From contig JAFLTQ010000016.1 in the NCBI GenBank assembly GCA_022510385.1, positions 1 to 63,782 on the forward strand: a stretch of 63,782 nt of DNA, in the 5' to 3' direction. The stretch comes from Muribaculaceae bacterium (GTDB lineage: Bacteria > Bacteroidota > Bacteroidia > Bacteroidales > Muribaculaceae). Shown piece after piece: positions 35,943 through 45,180 of this stretch (the stretch's first letter is position 1; the number at the start of each line of letters is the position of its first letter). The notes under the pieces were generated by a model, which was not told the DNA's origin, ran no database searches, and worked only from the letters and a program-made list of their open reading frames with translations. Made by a program: the position numbers and the translations under genes.

Positions 35943-38264
35943 ATGACAGATACTCCAAATTATAAATATCTCGAAGATCTTAATGAAGCACAGAGATCAG
36001 CCGTGATTTATATGGATGGGCCCGCTCTGGTGATAGCCGGAGCCGGGTCAGGCAAGACGCGTGTTTTGACTTATAAGATAGTGCATCTCTTGAGTCTCGG
36101 ATTTGAACCTTATAGAATTTTAGCCCTTACCTTCACCAACAAAGCGGCCCGAGAAATGAGAGAAAGGATTATCAGCGTCTTGGGGGAAAAAGCCGGCTCT
36201 AAGGTAATGATGGGAACTTTCCATTCAATTTTTCTGAGGATATTGCGCAGGCATATTGACAGGTTAGGATATAAAAACGGTTTCACAATCTATGACACTT
36301 CTGATTCTAAAAATCTTTTAAAGATGATTGTCAAGGATTTAGGCCTTGATGAAAAAGTCTATAAACCCTCCTCTCTTCTTGATATTATATCTAACTTAAA
36401 AAACCAGCTGATATCTCCTGAGCAATATATTCAGGATCCCTCTAATTATGAGAGAGACAGAAGGTCGAAACGTCCAATGGTCGGGAAAATCTTCGAGGCA
36501 TATTGTCAACGCTGTAGGGTTGCAAATGCAATGGATTTCGATGATATTTTAGTGAATATGAATCTACTGCTCAGAGACAATCCGGATATCCTGAGACATT
36601 ATCAAGAGTTCTTCCAATACATTCTTGTGGATGAATATCAAGACACTAATTTTGCCCAACATCTGATAATCACTCAATTGGCCGGAGAAAGGAAAAGATT
36701 ATGTGTAGTAGGTGATGATGCCCAGAGTATTTATTCATTTAGAGGCGCTGAAATCAGGAATATCATTCAATTGGAACAACAGTTTCCCGGTTTAAAAACC
36801 TTCAAATTGGAGCAAAACTATCGTTCAACCCAGAACATCGTTGAGGCCGCAGGAAGTTTGATCGACCGGAATACATATCAATTAAAAAAGAATCTTTTCA
36901 GCCAAAATAAAATTGGTGAGAAAATATCAGTTGTGTCTTCATTTAGTGATTTTGAAGAGGCATTTTTAGTAGCCAATTTAATAAATCAAAGCAAATTAAG
37001 CCTTCATGACAGCTATGATGACTATGCGATCCTTTATCGCACTAATTCACAATCTCGAGCTCTTGAAGAGTCCTTAAGAAAGAGAAATATCCGTTATAGA
37101 ATATTTGGTTCGGTTTCCTTCTATCAGAGAAAAGAAGTTAAAGATGCTATCGCCTATTTCCGTATGTCAGTTAATCCGGATGATGACGAATCTCTCAAAA
37201 GAATTATCAACTTTCCTCCAAGGGGGATTGGGGATACTACTATGAAAAAACTAACCGATGTCGCGATTTCCCGCTCAAAAAGCATCTGGAATATCATTAC
37301 AGAGCATAATTTGAAAGAGGTGGGATTAAATAATGGTACAATTGCTAAAATAGATAATTTCAGAAAACTTATTGAGGATTTTATCAAAGATAATCAAAAC
37401 GGATCTAACGCCTATGAATTAGGTCAGTTAATATTTAACAGAACCGGTATATTGGCTCTTTATGCATATGAAACGACTCCGGAAAGCATTAGCAGGAATG
37501 AAAATCTCAAAGAAATAATGACAGCTTTGAAAGATTTTGTGGATATAAAGCAGCAGACCGGTGAAGGGACCCCTGATATGCAATCTTTCTTATCCGATGT
37601 GATGTTGGCAACTGATCAGGATGAAAAGGACGATGACAATCAGGCTAAAGTAAGTCTTATGACAGTGCACGCTGCTAAAGGCTTGGAATTCAAACATGTT
37701 TATATAGTTGGGGTTGAGGAAGATCTATTTCCATCGGCGATGAGTCAGACATCTCTGAGAGATATAGAGGAGGAAAGACGATTATTGTATGTTGCCATTA
37801 CAAGAGCAAAAGAAACTTGCACAATTACTTATGCATCAAGTAGATTCAGAAATGGTCAGACTGTTTTGTGTAGCCCTTCAAGATTCATCGGTGAAATCAA
37901 TCAAAGATATCTTGACTTAAAGAACTCTGCAGCCATATCCGCGGACAAAAATACTGCAACGGTCAATCCTACTTTTAATTACAATAGAAATAATTCTTCA
38001 TTCTCATCCAAGGCCGGAAGGTATAGTCAGCATATATTAAACAAGAACTTTAAAAAGGTGACTTCAGCCCAGGTTTCAAAAGCTATAGCCCAACATTCTT
38101 TAAAAAATCTCAACATCGGTGATAAAATAAGTCATTCAAAATTTGGGATCGGCACTATCATACAATTCGACTCGGTGTCAGGTGAAGAGGCCATTCTTGT
38201 GGAATTCAGAGAGGTTGGGTTAAAAAGACTTCTTTTACGTTTTGCTAAATTTGAAGTATTATGA
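35943..38264 (+). CDS. pcrA: UvrD/PcrA-type ATP-dependent DNA helicase
   Basis: 773 residues of superfamily 1A. Q motif LNEAQRSAV, Walker A AGAGSGKTRV (31-40), Walker B VDEYQDTN, motif III VVGDDAQSIYSFRGA, motif IV EQNYRST, and motif V/VI VSLMTVHAAKGLEF and EERRLLYVAITRAKE are all present. The C-terminus (DKISHSKFGIGTIIQFD and following) is the Tudor-like module that binds RNA polymerase in PcrA. It unwinds DNA in repair and removes stalled polymerase. Its stop overlaps the start of nspC by 4 bases. Confidence 0.96.
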   Translation: MTDTPNYKYLEDLNEAQRSAVIYMDGPALVIAGAGSGKTRVLTYKIVHLLSLGFEPYRILALTFTNKAAREMRERIISVLGEKAGSKVMMGTFHSIFLRILRRHIDRLGYKNGFTIYDTSDSKNLLKMIVKDLGLDEKVYKPSSLLDIISNLKNQLISPEQYIQDPSNYERDRRSKRPMVGKIFEAYCQRCRVANAMDFDDILVNMNLLLRDNPDILRHYQEFFQYILVDEYQDTNFAQHLIITQLAGERKRLCVVGDDAQSIYSFRGAEIRNIIQLEQQFPGLKTFKLEQNYRSTQNIVEAAGSLIDRNTYQLKKNLFSQNKIGEKISVVSSFSDFEEAFLVANLINQSKLSLHDSYDDYAILYRTNSQSRALEESLRKRNIRYRIFGSVSFYQRKEVKDAIAYFRMSVNPDDDESLKRIINFPPRGIGDTTMKKLTDVAISRSKSIWNIITEHNLKEVGLNNGTIAKIDNFRKLIEDFIKDNQNGSNAYELGQLIFNRTGILALYAYETTPESISRNENLKEIMTALKDFVDIKQQTGEGTPDMQSFLSDVMLATDQDEKDDDNQAKVSLMTVHAAKGLEFKHVYIVGVEEDLFPSAMSQTSLRDIEEERRLLYVAITRAKETCTITYASSRFRNGQTVLCSPSRFIGEINQRYLDLKNSAAISADKNTATVNPTFNYNRNNSSFSSKAGRYSQHILNKNFKKVTSAQVSKAIAQHSLKNLNIGDKISHSKFGIGTIIQFDSVSGEEAILVEFREVGLKRLLLRFAKFEVL

Positions 38265-39415
38265 TTTCGACAAATATTCCTACCCCCTATTATATTGTTT
38301 ATGAAGAAAAGCTAAGGAGAAACCTTAGCATAATCAAGGATGTCGAGAAGCGTGGGAACGTAAAGATAATAATGGCATTTAAGGCTAATGCTTTGTGGAA
38401 GACATTTCCAGTCATCTCTCAATATGTCACGAGTTCCACAGCCAGCTCCATCAATGAAATGAAGCTATCATTAGAATATTTAGGTGATGATGTTCATTCT
38501 TATTGTCCGGTTTACACTCCCGTAACTTTCCCGGAATTTCTTGCCGGTTCCACTCATATCACATTTAATTCCTTATCGCAATTTGCTGAATTTTATCCTA
38601 AAGTAGCTGCCTACAATAAAGAAGGAGTGAAAAAGAGAAACGTGAGTTGCGGCCTTCGTGTCAATCCTCAATGTAGTGTCATTGAAACAGATATTTATAA
38701 TCCTTGTAAGCCCGGCTCACGCTTCGGAGTGTTAGCAGAAGACTTGCCTGACAAACTGCCTGATGGTCTGGAAGGTTTTCATTTCCATGCTTTGTGCGAA
38801 TCTTCAAGTTATGATCTTGAAAAAGTGTTGGATGCTTTAATTAAACAATTTGGCAAATGGTTGCCTTCCCTTAAATGGTTGAATATGGGAGGAGGACATC
38901 TTATGACACGAAAAGATTATAATATCGAACATTTGGTTTTCTTATTGCAGAGATTGCATAATGAATATCCAAATTTAGAATTGATAATGGAGCCGGGAAG
39001 CGCTTTTACTTGGCAGACCGGTGATCTGGTGGTCAAGGTATTAGATATTGTTGAAAATGGGGGCATAAAGACAGCAATAATTGATTCATCGTTCGCTTGC
39101 CATATGCCTGATTGTCTTGAAATGCCCTATCGTCCTGAGATAGAGGGTGAAATCGGAGATAATGAAGAAGGATTCAGATACAGAATAGGTGGGAATTCAT
39201 GTCTTAGCGGTGACTTCATTGATGGCTGGAACTTTAAGGAAGAATTGAAACGTGGCGACTTGCTTGTCTTGAAGGACATGAATCATTACACAACTGTTAA
39301 GACTAATATGTTTAATGGAATTCAACATCCTGCGATTTGGTGGCAACCTATAGATGGCCAACCTATAAGACTTAGGGAATTCACGTATGAGGATTATAAA
39401 AACCGAATGGACTAA
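38261..39415 (+). CDS. nspC: carboxynorspermidine/carboxyspermidine decarboxylase
   Basis: 384 residues of the fold-III PLP decarboxylases. The PLP lysine is in IMAFKANAL (Lys41), the glycine-rich phosphate loop is LNMGGGHL and the active-site cysteine region is GGNSCLSGDF. The PYYIVYEEKLRRN opening and CYDxF-like FHFHALCES block are those of NspC. It makes spermidine (or norspermidine) from the carboxylated precursor. The partner carboxyspermidine dehydrogenase is not in the window. Start overlaps the helicase stop (ATGA). Confidence 0.94.
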   Translation: MISTNIPTPYYIVYEEKLRRNLSIIKDVEKRGNVKIIMAFKANALWKTFPVISQYVTSSTASSINEMKLSLEYLGDDVHSYCPVYTPVTFPEFLAGSTHITFNSLSQFAEFYPKVAAYNKEGVKKRNVSCGLRVNPQCSVIETDIYNPCKPGSRFGVLAEDLPDKLPDGLEGFHFHALCESSSYDLEKVLDALIKQFGKWLPSLKWLNMGGGHLMTRKDYNIEHLVFLLQRLHNEYPNLELIMEPGSAFTWQTGDLVVKVLDIVENGGIKTAIIDSSFACHMPDCLEMPYRPEIEGEIGDNEEGFRYRIGGNSCLSGDFIDGWNFKEELKRGDLLVLKDMNHYTTVKTNMFNGIQHPAIWWQPIDGQPIRLREFTYEDYKNRMD

Positions 39416-39499
39416 GCCGCTAAGTCTTAAATTAGAGATATGGTTAAAGCCATAAATAGAGGGAAGTGAAATAATAACTTAATATAGCAGGCTTTAGAA

Positions 39500-40168
39500 T
39501 TAGAAAGCAATTCTCCCTTTACGTGCCTGTTCCACCATTTTTGAGCCCGGCACTAAATAAATCTCTAATCTACGGTTTTGACGCCTGTTTTCCATAGAAT
39601 CATTTGGTTTTAACGGCATATCATCCCCGAATGCATAGGAAAATAGATATTTTGTATTTGCTCCGCTATCTTCAAACCAGTCAAATACTGAATTTACTCT
39701 CTCTACAGTTAGGCGATCCCTATATTCATCCGAACCGGTATTATCGGTATGCATCACAAGTACGACCCGAAACATATCGGGATCTTTCAGATATCTTTTA
39801 ATTGGAGAAAGATAATCATCTGCTGAAGCTTTCAATTCAGTCTCGTTAGGTTCAAAGAGAAGATGAGCAGGGATAGTTATCAGTAACACTTCTTTATTTC
39901 TGTATGCCTCAACATTACATTCTCCTTCCGGATTGTATCTCCCGTTTAAGAGACGGTTCTTCCCTTCTTTTGCCTGAAATTTCTGTATCAAGGAAGATGC
40001 ACTACCTGTTTCAACAGAATTCAGCATCTCTATGAAATCCATATCATCAAGAGCCGGATCTCTTCCTTCAGATTCCTTTTCCTTAGTCTTTGCATATAAA
40101 CCTTGCGGCAATATCAGGAGTGTCGCAAATAATAGGATTTGGATTATTTTATATTTGTTTTTTCGCAT
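39500..40168 (-). CDS. OmpA-family outer-membrane peptidoglycan-binding protein
   Basis: 222 residues with a signal peptide (about 1-26, cut after LYA). Residues 95-205 are an OmpA C-terminal domain. It shows the start IPAHLLFEPNETEL, the core HTDNTGSDEYRDRLTVERVNSVFDWF and the final NRRQNRRLEIYLVP with the paired Asp and Arg that bind diaminopimelate. There is no beta-barrel in front, so it is a periplasmic or lipid-free linker to the cell wall. 80 bases separate it from rimM upstream. Confidence 0.9.
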   Translation of the reverse strand: MRKNKYKIIQILLFATLLILPQGLYAKTKEKESEGRDPALDDMDFIEMLNSVETGSASSLIQKFQAKEGKNRLLNGRYNPEGECNVEAYRNKEVLLITIPAHLLFEPNETELKASADDYLSPIKRYLKDPDMFRVVLVMHTDNTGSDEYRDRLTVERVNSVFDWFEDSGANTKYLFSYAFGDDMPLKPNDSMENRRQNRRLEIYLVPGSKMVEQARKGRIAF

Positions 40169-40248
40169 ATTATTTTGACAAACTTTTTTATGGCAGGTTT
40201 ACTTTCTAAGTCTCTATTAACCTATTTTTCGGTAAATTTCGGGATATA

Positions 40249-40782
40249 TCACTTGTTTAAATCAATGAGTCCTTCCGGAAGATTCATCCTAATAAATTTA
40301 CCTTCTTCATTAATTTCATCCACAAAATCTTGATTTGCCGGCAGATAAACAATTTCATCATCAGCTGTCCTCAAAATAAACAATACATTTTCTGTGGTAT
40401 CATCTACATCCTCAATATCCCCAATTTCTTGATTCGTGGCTGCATCAATCACTTTGAAGCCGATAAAAAAATTCACATCCTCCGGATCTTCTTCCAACCA
40501 TTCATCCGCATCTTTTATAAGCATATAGACCTCTTTGTTTACAAATGCCGATGCTGTTGTTTCATCATTAACTCCCTCTAATTTCACCAGATAACTCGTT
40601 GAGCCTTTAGGTCTAATTGAGGTCACATAGAAAGGCACTAAAATGCTGTCAACATCTATTATAAGAGGATTCCCTTCTAAAAAATAATCGGGATCAATTT
40701 CTAAGATTAAATTTAATTCTCCTTTTAACGCATGCGTTTTCTGGAATTTTCCCACAGGAATTATTTCCTCTCTTTTTATCAT
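40249..40782 (-). CDS. rimM: ribosome maturation factor RimM
   Basis: 177 residues, normal size. N-terminal RimM barrel with IPVGKFQKTHALKGELNLIL and a C-terminal PRC barrel (FIGFKVIDAATNQEIGDIEDVDDTTENVLFIL and YLPANQDFVDEIN). It binds ribosomal protein S19 and helps mature the 30S head. It is followed in the same direction by the OmpA-like gene and preceded by murA with a 90-base gap. The murA-rimM neighbourhood is typical for the phylum. Confidence 0.95.
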   Translation of the reverse strand: MIKREEIIPVGKFQKTHALKGELNLILEIDPDYFLEGNPLIIDVDSILVPFYVTSIRPKGSTSYLVKLEGVNDETTASAFVNKEVYMLIKDADEWLEEDPEDVNFFIGFKVIDAATNQEIGDIEDVDDTTENVLFILRTADDEIVYLPANQDFVDEINEEGKFIRMNLPEGLIDLNK

Positions 40783-40871
40783 ACCGAGTATTAACTTTAA
40801 AATTAGAAAAATTTTTATTTTGTATACCCTTTAAATATTTGTAGATCCTCTCCCCTTTTATCTTTTAGAAT

Positions 40872-42185
40872 CTAATCATCTGTGCGGATAATGTTAGCTC
40901 CCAAAGAATTAAGTCGTTCATCTATTCTCTGATAACCTCTATCTATTTGTCCAATATTCTGGATTACGCTTGTACCTTTTGCACTCATAGCTGCTATCAA
41001 CATCGCAATACCTGCTCTGATATCCGGTGACACCATATTTGTTGCTCTCAGAAAATTAAATCTGCCGGCACCAATAACAGCTGCCCTGTGGGGATCACAA
41101 AGTATGATGCTTGCTCCCATTTCTATAAGCTTGTCCACAAAGAAGAGGCGACTCTCAAACATTTTCTGATGGATAAGGACGCTCCCTTTTGCCTGCGTAG
41201 CCACAACAAGAAAAATGCTCAATAAATCAGGAGACAATCCGGGCCAGGGTGCATCAGCAAAGGTCATAATAGACCCATCCATAAAGCTTTCTATTTCATA
41301 AATATTCTCTTGATTAACCCTTATATCATCTCCGGAGCATTCCATGCTCACCCCCAAACGTCTGAACGCTTCAGGCATGATGCCTAAATCTTTAATCGAT
41401 ACATTTTTCAATGTAATGTCACTGTGGGTCATAGCTGCAAGTCCTATAAAGCTACCCACTTCTATCATATCGGGCAAAAGAGTGTGGTCGGTGCCATGAA
41501 GAGTTTTCACTCCCGTGATTCTAAGCAGATTGGAACCGATCCCCTCTATTTTTGCTCCCATTCTCACCAACATCTTGCAAAGTTGCTGAATATAAGGCTC
41601 ACAGGCTGCATTATAAATTATAGTTTCACCTTTTGCCAAAACAGAAGCCATTATTATATTGGCAGTACCTGTCACTGAAGCCTCATCTAAAAGAATATAA
41701 TTCCCTTTTAATCCTTCTTTAGCATAAATATTATATGTCTTGGAATCCGGACTATAATCAAAAGAGGCTCCTAATTTTTGCCATCCGAGGAAATGAGTGT
41801 CTACTCTTCTTCTTCCTATACGGTCGCCTCCGGGACGTGACAAAACAGCTTTCCCAAATCGTGCCAAAAGCGGGCCAGCGATCATCACAGATCCTCTTAA
41901 TGATTTCATTTTAAGCCTGAATTCATACGTCTGAAGGTAATCTAAATTGATGTTTTCGGCTTGAAATGTTATCGTTTTATGGTCGATCGTTGTGATTTTC
42001 ACCCCCATATCCTCCAGAAGGGCTACCAGGTTACGTATGTCTGCAATATCAGGGATATTTGAAATAGTAACCTTTTCAGAGGTCAATAATGAAGCACATA
42101 TCACCTGGAGAGCCTCGTTTTTAGCCCCCAATGGCTTGAGTGTGCCTTTGAGTCGTCGTCCGCCTTCTACAATAAAAGAACTCAT
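40872..42185 (-). CDS. murA: UDP-N-acetylglucosamine 1-carboxyvinyltransferase
   Basis: 437 residues. It transfers enolpyruvate to UDP-GlcNAc, the first committed step of peptidoglycan synthesis. Family blocks are clear: the GAKNEALQVICASLL start (Lys22, Asn23), the catalytic loop SRPGGDRIGRRRVDTH, and EVGSFIGLAAMT with the ADAPWPGLSPDLL substrate site. In the loop the usual catalytic Cys (PGGCxIG) is Asp121. The same exchange is known in mycobacteria and chlamydiae, where it keeps activity but abolishes alkylation by fosfomycin. It lies 5 bases after the DUF4290 gene. Confidence 0.96.
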   Translation of the reverse strand: MSSFIVEGGRRLKGTLKPLGAKNEALQVICASLLTSEKVTISNIPDIADIRNLVALLEDMGVKITTIDHKTITFQAENINLDYLQTYEFRLKMKSLRGSVMIAGPLLARFGKAVLSRPGGDRIGRRRVDTHFLGWQKLGASFDYSPDSKTYNIYAKEGLKGNYILLDEASVTGTANIIMASVLAKGETIIYNAACEPYIQQLCKMLVRMGAKIEGIGSNLLRITGVKTLHGTDHTLLPDMIEVGSFIGLAAMTHSDITLKNVSIKDLGIMPEAFRRLGVSMECSGDDIRVNQENIYEIESFMDGSIMTFADAPWPGLSPDLLSIFLVVATQAKGSVLIHQKMFESRLFFVDKLIEMGASIILCDPHRAAVIGAGRFNFLRATNMVSPDIRAGIAMLIAAMSAKGTSVIQNIGQIDRGYQRIDERLNSLGANIIRTDD

Positions 42186-42190
42186 CTTCC

Positions 42191-42781
42191 CTATTTCTTT
42201 TTCTTCTTTTTTCCTTCTTGAGCTGTCGCAATTCCGATATACTCATTCAACCTATAGCTATCCGGATTTATGTCGATAGCTCCACCCGAAATTTCTCTGA
42301 TATCGTTGAACACCCTCCTGTCTGTGGCACTGTCGGCATTCACCCCAATCAGTAATTTCTTCATTTGATTTGCTACAAGGAATATCAATTGATCTTTATC
42401 CACGCTTCCCTCCATCCGGGAAATCTCCTTGATCATCCTGACTAAATTAGAGCCGTAAACCCTGAAACGTTCGGATTTTTTTGCGTATGGAATGTTTTCC
42501 AAATGTGGTTGTAGATCATCCTTTTGTGTTACTTCACAAGGAAAATCTATATCCAGTTTGAATTCAGATATTAAATTGATATGGTCCCAAACTTTACGGC
42601 TTTCTATACTTTCTCCGTTTAATTCCGGGAAAGTCTTTAACATAACTTCGGCTATTGCGTATGCACACTTTCGGCGTTCATCCCGATCTTCTATTACCAC
42701 GCAATGGTCTATCATCTTTTGAATATTTCTTCCATATTCTCTCATTTGAAGTTTTGGAAGAGATGTGTTGTATTCCATCAT
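42191..42781 (-). CDS. DUF4290 protein
   Basis: 196 residues of a Bacteroidetes-specific family of unknown function, recognised by the N-terminal YNTSLPKLQMREYGRNIQKM and the conserved ERRKCAYAIAEVMLKTFPEL helix. All-helical, cytoplasmic, with a poly-lysine C-terminus. It is tightly linked to murA (5-base gap) and follows tsaB by 37 bases. The strict murA linkage hints at a cell-envelope or translation role. This is inference. Confidence 0.88.
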   Translation of the reverse strand: MMEYNTSLPKLQMREYGRNIQKMIDHCVVIEDRDERRKCAYAIAEVMLKTFPELNGESIESRKVWDHINLISEFKLDIDFPCEVTQKDDLQPHLENIPYAKKSERFRVYGSNLVRMIKEISRMEGSVDKDQLIFLVANQMKKLLIGVNADSATDRRVFNDIREISGGAIDINPDSYRLNEYIGIATAQEGKKKKKK

Positions 42782-42818
42782 TTTTTCTATAATATAATCT
42801 TAGAGACCGTTCCCAATT

Positions 42819-43523
42819 TTAACATAAATTGTGGAGCAGACTCTTAGGGGTTGTCGTAATATAATCCTTTAAATAAAAAGGAACAGCATAAGCAACATCA
42901 GCAAATTTTTTCTCTTTATAGTATTTAAGAGAAAGGGGTGCCATATATTTGGCATGGGGCATTCCGTTTCCCATCCATATTGCGTTGTCTCCCTCATAGA
43001 GATCTTTAAATTTTTCTGAGCCATCCCCTATAAAAATGACTTGCCGGGCTTTGTCAAGTTCATTGAAGGAATTGGATGTAAGTATTTCTGCCCTTGGAGG
43101 CTCAATAATATCCAGTCTACAATCAAAGACTGAAGTATACACTTCCATTCTGCGTGCATCGATCATCGGCACTATCAATTCTTCTCCTGAAATTTCCGGG
43201 AATGAAAACATTGCTCTGACGGCTAAAATTTCAAGTGATGAAATTGTGATTAAAGGAATGGATAACCCAAATGCAATTCCTTTAGCTAATGATAATCCTA
43301 TTCTTAATCCGGTGTAGGAACCGGGGCCGTTTGATACGCTGACAGCATCCAAACTTTCATCGTTAGATTTCAATTCAGAAATGCATTTCTCCACAAAAGG
43401 AGCCAGAGATGTTGAATGATCCATATTCTTAGACGATTCAAATCCCACTATAATCTCTGCTCCCTTCGAAATGCAGACGCTGCATTGAGAAGATGACGTT
43501 TCTATATTAAGAATATTAGGCAT
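42819..43523 (-). CDS. tsaB: tRNA threonylcarbamoyladenosine biosynthesis protein TsaB
   Basis: 234 residues of the ASKHA fold with the family start ILNIETSSSQCSVCI and the GPGSYTGLRIGLSLAKGIAFG signature. TsaB dimerises with TsaD and is needed for the t6A modification at position 37 of ANN-decoding tRNAs. It overlaps the upstream flavoprotein gene by 8 bases. It is longer at the N-terminal half only, and the C-terminal subdomain is shortened as in other TsaB. Confidence 0.94.
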   Translation of the reverse strand: MPNILNIETSSSQCSVCISKGAEIIVGFESSKNMDHSTSLAPFVEKCISELKSNDESLDAVSVSNGPGSYTGLRIGLSLAKGIAFGLSIPLITISSLEILAVRAMFSFPEISGEELIVPMIDARRMEVYTSVFDCRLDIIEPPRAEILTSNSFNELDKARQVIFIGDGSEKFKDLYEGDNAIWMGNGMPHAKYMAPLSLKYYKEKKFADVAYAVPFYLKDYITTTPKSLLHNLC

Positions 43524-45096
43524 TTTTTAATACTCTTGTTTTATAAAATGCTTCTACACTTTTAATTCCATCGATAGCCGAAGAGACAATACCTCCTGCA
43601 TAACCGGCACCTTCTCCAACGGGATATAGGCCTTCTATTGTTTTGTGTTGCATGGTTTCAGGATCTCTCGGAATTCTAACCGGAGAAGAAGTACGGCTTT
43701 CTAATCCTATCATTACTCCTTCATTAGAAATAAACTCCGGACATCTTTCTCCAATCTTCAATAATCCTTGTTTCAATCTCCCGCTTATTTCTTTTGGGAA
43801 TAATTTATTGAAATCATCAGGATAGATACCGGGAGCGTATGAAGTCGATGGAAGTGATGTTGATGTTTCTCCATTTATGAAATCGGAGATTCTTTGTGCC
43901 GGCGCTACAAGAGTATTGTGAGAAGCATCTGCGAGTTTTGCTTCAAGAGACTCTTGCAAAGCCATCATTTCAAATTCTTCATGCTCCGAGAAACCATTGA
44001 TGTCACCCGGATGTAATTCCACCACATATCCCGAATCAGCCCATTTTCCTGACCTTGCAGATGCCGACATACCATTTACCACTATCTGACCTTCTCCGGA
44101 AACAGCCGGCACTATTACACCACCGGGACACATACAGAATGAATAAACTCCTCTCCCATCGGCTTGATCCACAAATGAATATTCTGCCGGCGGCAGATAA
44201 GACCCCCGTCCCTCTTCATTATGATATTGAATCCTATCGATAAGTTCTTGGGGATGTTCCAACCTCACGCCAACTGCTATCCCCTTCGATTCCATTTCAA
44301 TACCCAATTCCTTAAGCAATCTATATGTATCTCTTGCAGAATGTCCGGTCGCCAATACCACATCTCCCTTGATAAAATCCCCTGCAGAGGTGTAGATGCC
44401 TTTAACTTTGCCATTCTCTATCTTTATACCATCCATCCGGCAATTGAATCTTACCTCTCCTCCACATTCTATTATCTTATTTCTTATGTTTTTGATAATC
44501 TTAGGCAATTTATCGCTACCTATATGGGGATGGGATTGAATCAAAATCTCTTCCGAGGCTCCAAATTGATGGAGCAAAGCTAACACTTCATTCACATTCC
44601 CTCTTTTTTTGCTGCGAGTGTAGAGTTTGCCATCACTGAAAGCTCCGGCACCTCCCTCTCCGAAGCAGTAGTTTGAGTCCGGATTTATTTCTCCTTTACG
44701 GCTAATATCTGCTATATCAGGTTTCCTCGAATCCACATCTTTCCCCCTTTCGATTATTATGGGTCGGATGCCAAGTTCTATGGCCTTTAATCCGGCAAAA
44801 AGACCGGCAGGGCCGGCACCCACAATAATGATTTCCGGAGAATTATCTTTCAACTTTTTGAATTCTTTAAAAGAAATTTCGGGCTCTATCTTATCCTGAT
44901 TCGACACTAAAATCCCGAGATTTATTTTAACGGGATTTTTTCGTGCATCAATAGACTTTCTTATTATCCGGAATGAGTTAATTTTTATATCTTTTAGCTC
45001 TTTTTTCTTTCTTAGATTCTTTAAGATATAATTATTATCTACTGCCTGTTGCGGCAATAGGGAAAGTGTAGTCTCTCGAGTAATTTCCGGTGTCAT
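43516..45096 (-). CDS. FAD-dependent oxidoreductase (COG2509 type)
   Basis: 526 residues. The Rossmann dinucleotide site is IIIVGAGPAGLFAGLKA (about residues 90-106), with the second block IIERGKDVDSRKPDI. The middle contains the family motif NYCFGEGGAGAFSDGKLYTR, and the C-terminus has GLYPVGEGAGYAGGIVSSA. An N-terminal 75-residue domain (EIxxRKK..IRRKSIDARK-like) resembles a small S4-like or ferredoxin-like module. Uncharacterised flavoprotein dehydrogenase; the substrate is unknown. First gene of the unit leading to tsaB and murA; divergent from the HAD gene. Confidence 0.9.
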   Translation of the reverse strand: MTPEITRETTLSLLPQQAVDNNYILKNLRKKKELKDIKINSFRIIRKSIDARKNPVKINLGILVSNQDKIEPEISFKEFKKLKDNSPEIIIVGAGPAGLFAGLKAIELGIRPIIIERGKDVDSRKPDIADISRKGEINPDSNYCFGEGGAGAFSDGKLYTRSKKRGNVNEVLALLHQFGASEEILIQSHPHIGSDKLPKIIKNIRNKIIECGGEVRFNCRMDGIKIENGKVKGIYTSAGDFIKGDVVLATGHSARDTYRLLKELGIEMESKGIAVGVRLEHPQELIDRIQYHNEEGRGSYLPPAEYSFVDQADGRGVYSFCMCPGGVIVPAVSGEGQIVVNGMSASARSGKWADSGYVVELHPGDINGFSEHEEFEMMALQESLEAKLADASHNTLVAPAQRISDFINGETSTSLPSTSYAPGIYPDDFNKLFPKEISGRLKQGLLKIGERCPEFISNEGVMIGLESRTSSPVRIPRDPETMQHKTIEGLYPVGEGAGYAGGIVSSAIDGIKSVEAFYKTRVLKNA

Positions 45097-45107
45097 TTTT
45101 TACATAG

Positions 45108-45115
45108 CAAATATA
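45108..45115 (-). promoter_or_regulatory. -7 box candidate of the flavoprotein-tsaB-murA unit
   Basis: The minus-strand TATATTTG matches TAnnTTTG exactly, 11 bases before the ATG at 45096. A transcript from here would have an extremely short leader. No -33 TTTG was found at the usual distance. Confidence 0.4.
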
Positions 45116-45145
45116 ATTGTTTTTAAGCAGTTTTCATTAGTTTTG
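45116..45145 (+). promoter_or_regulatory. promoter of the HAD-rarA unit
   Basis: -33 ATTG (45116-45119, one mismatch) and -7 TAGTTTTG (45138-45145, exact) are 18 bases apart. The ATG at 45181 follows 35 bases later. Confidence 0.5.
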
Positions 45146-45180
45146 TAGTAAAAATCTGAATATTGCTCACCGGAAATAAT

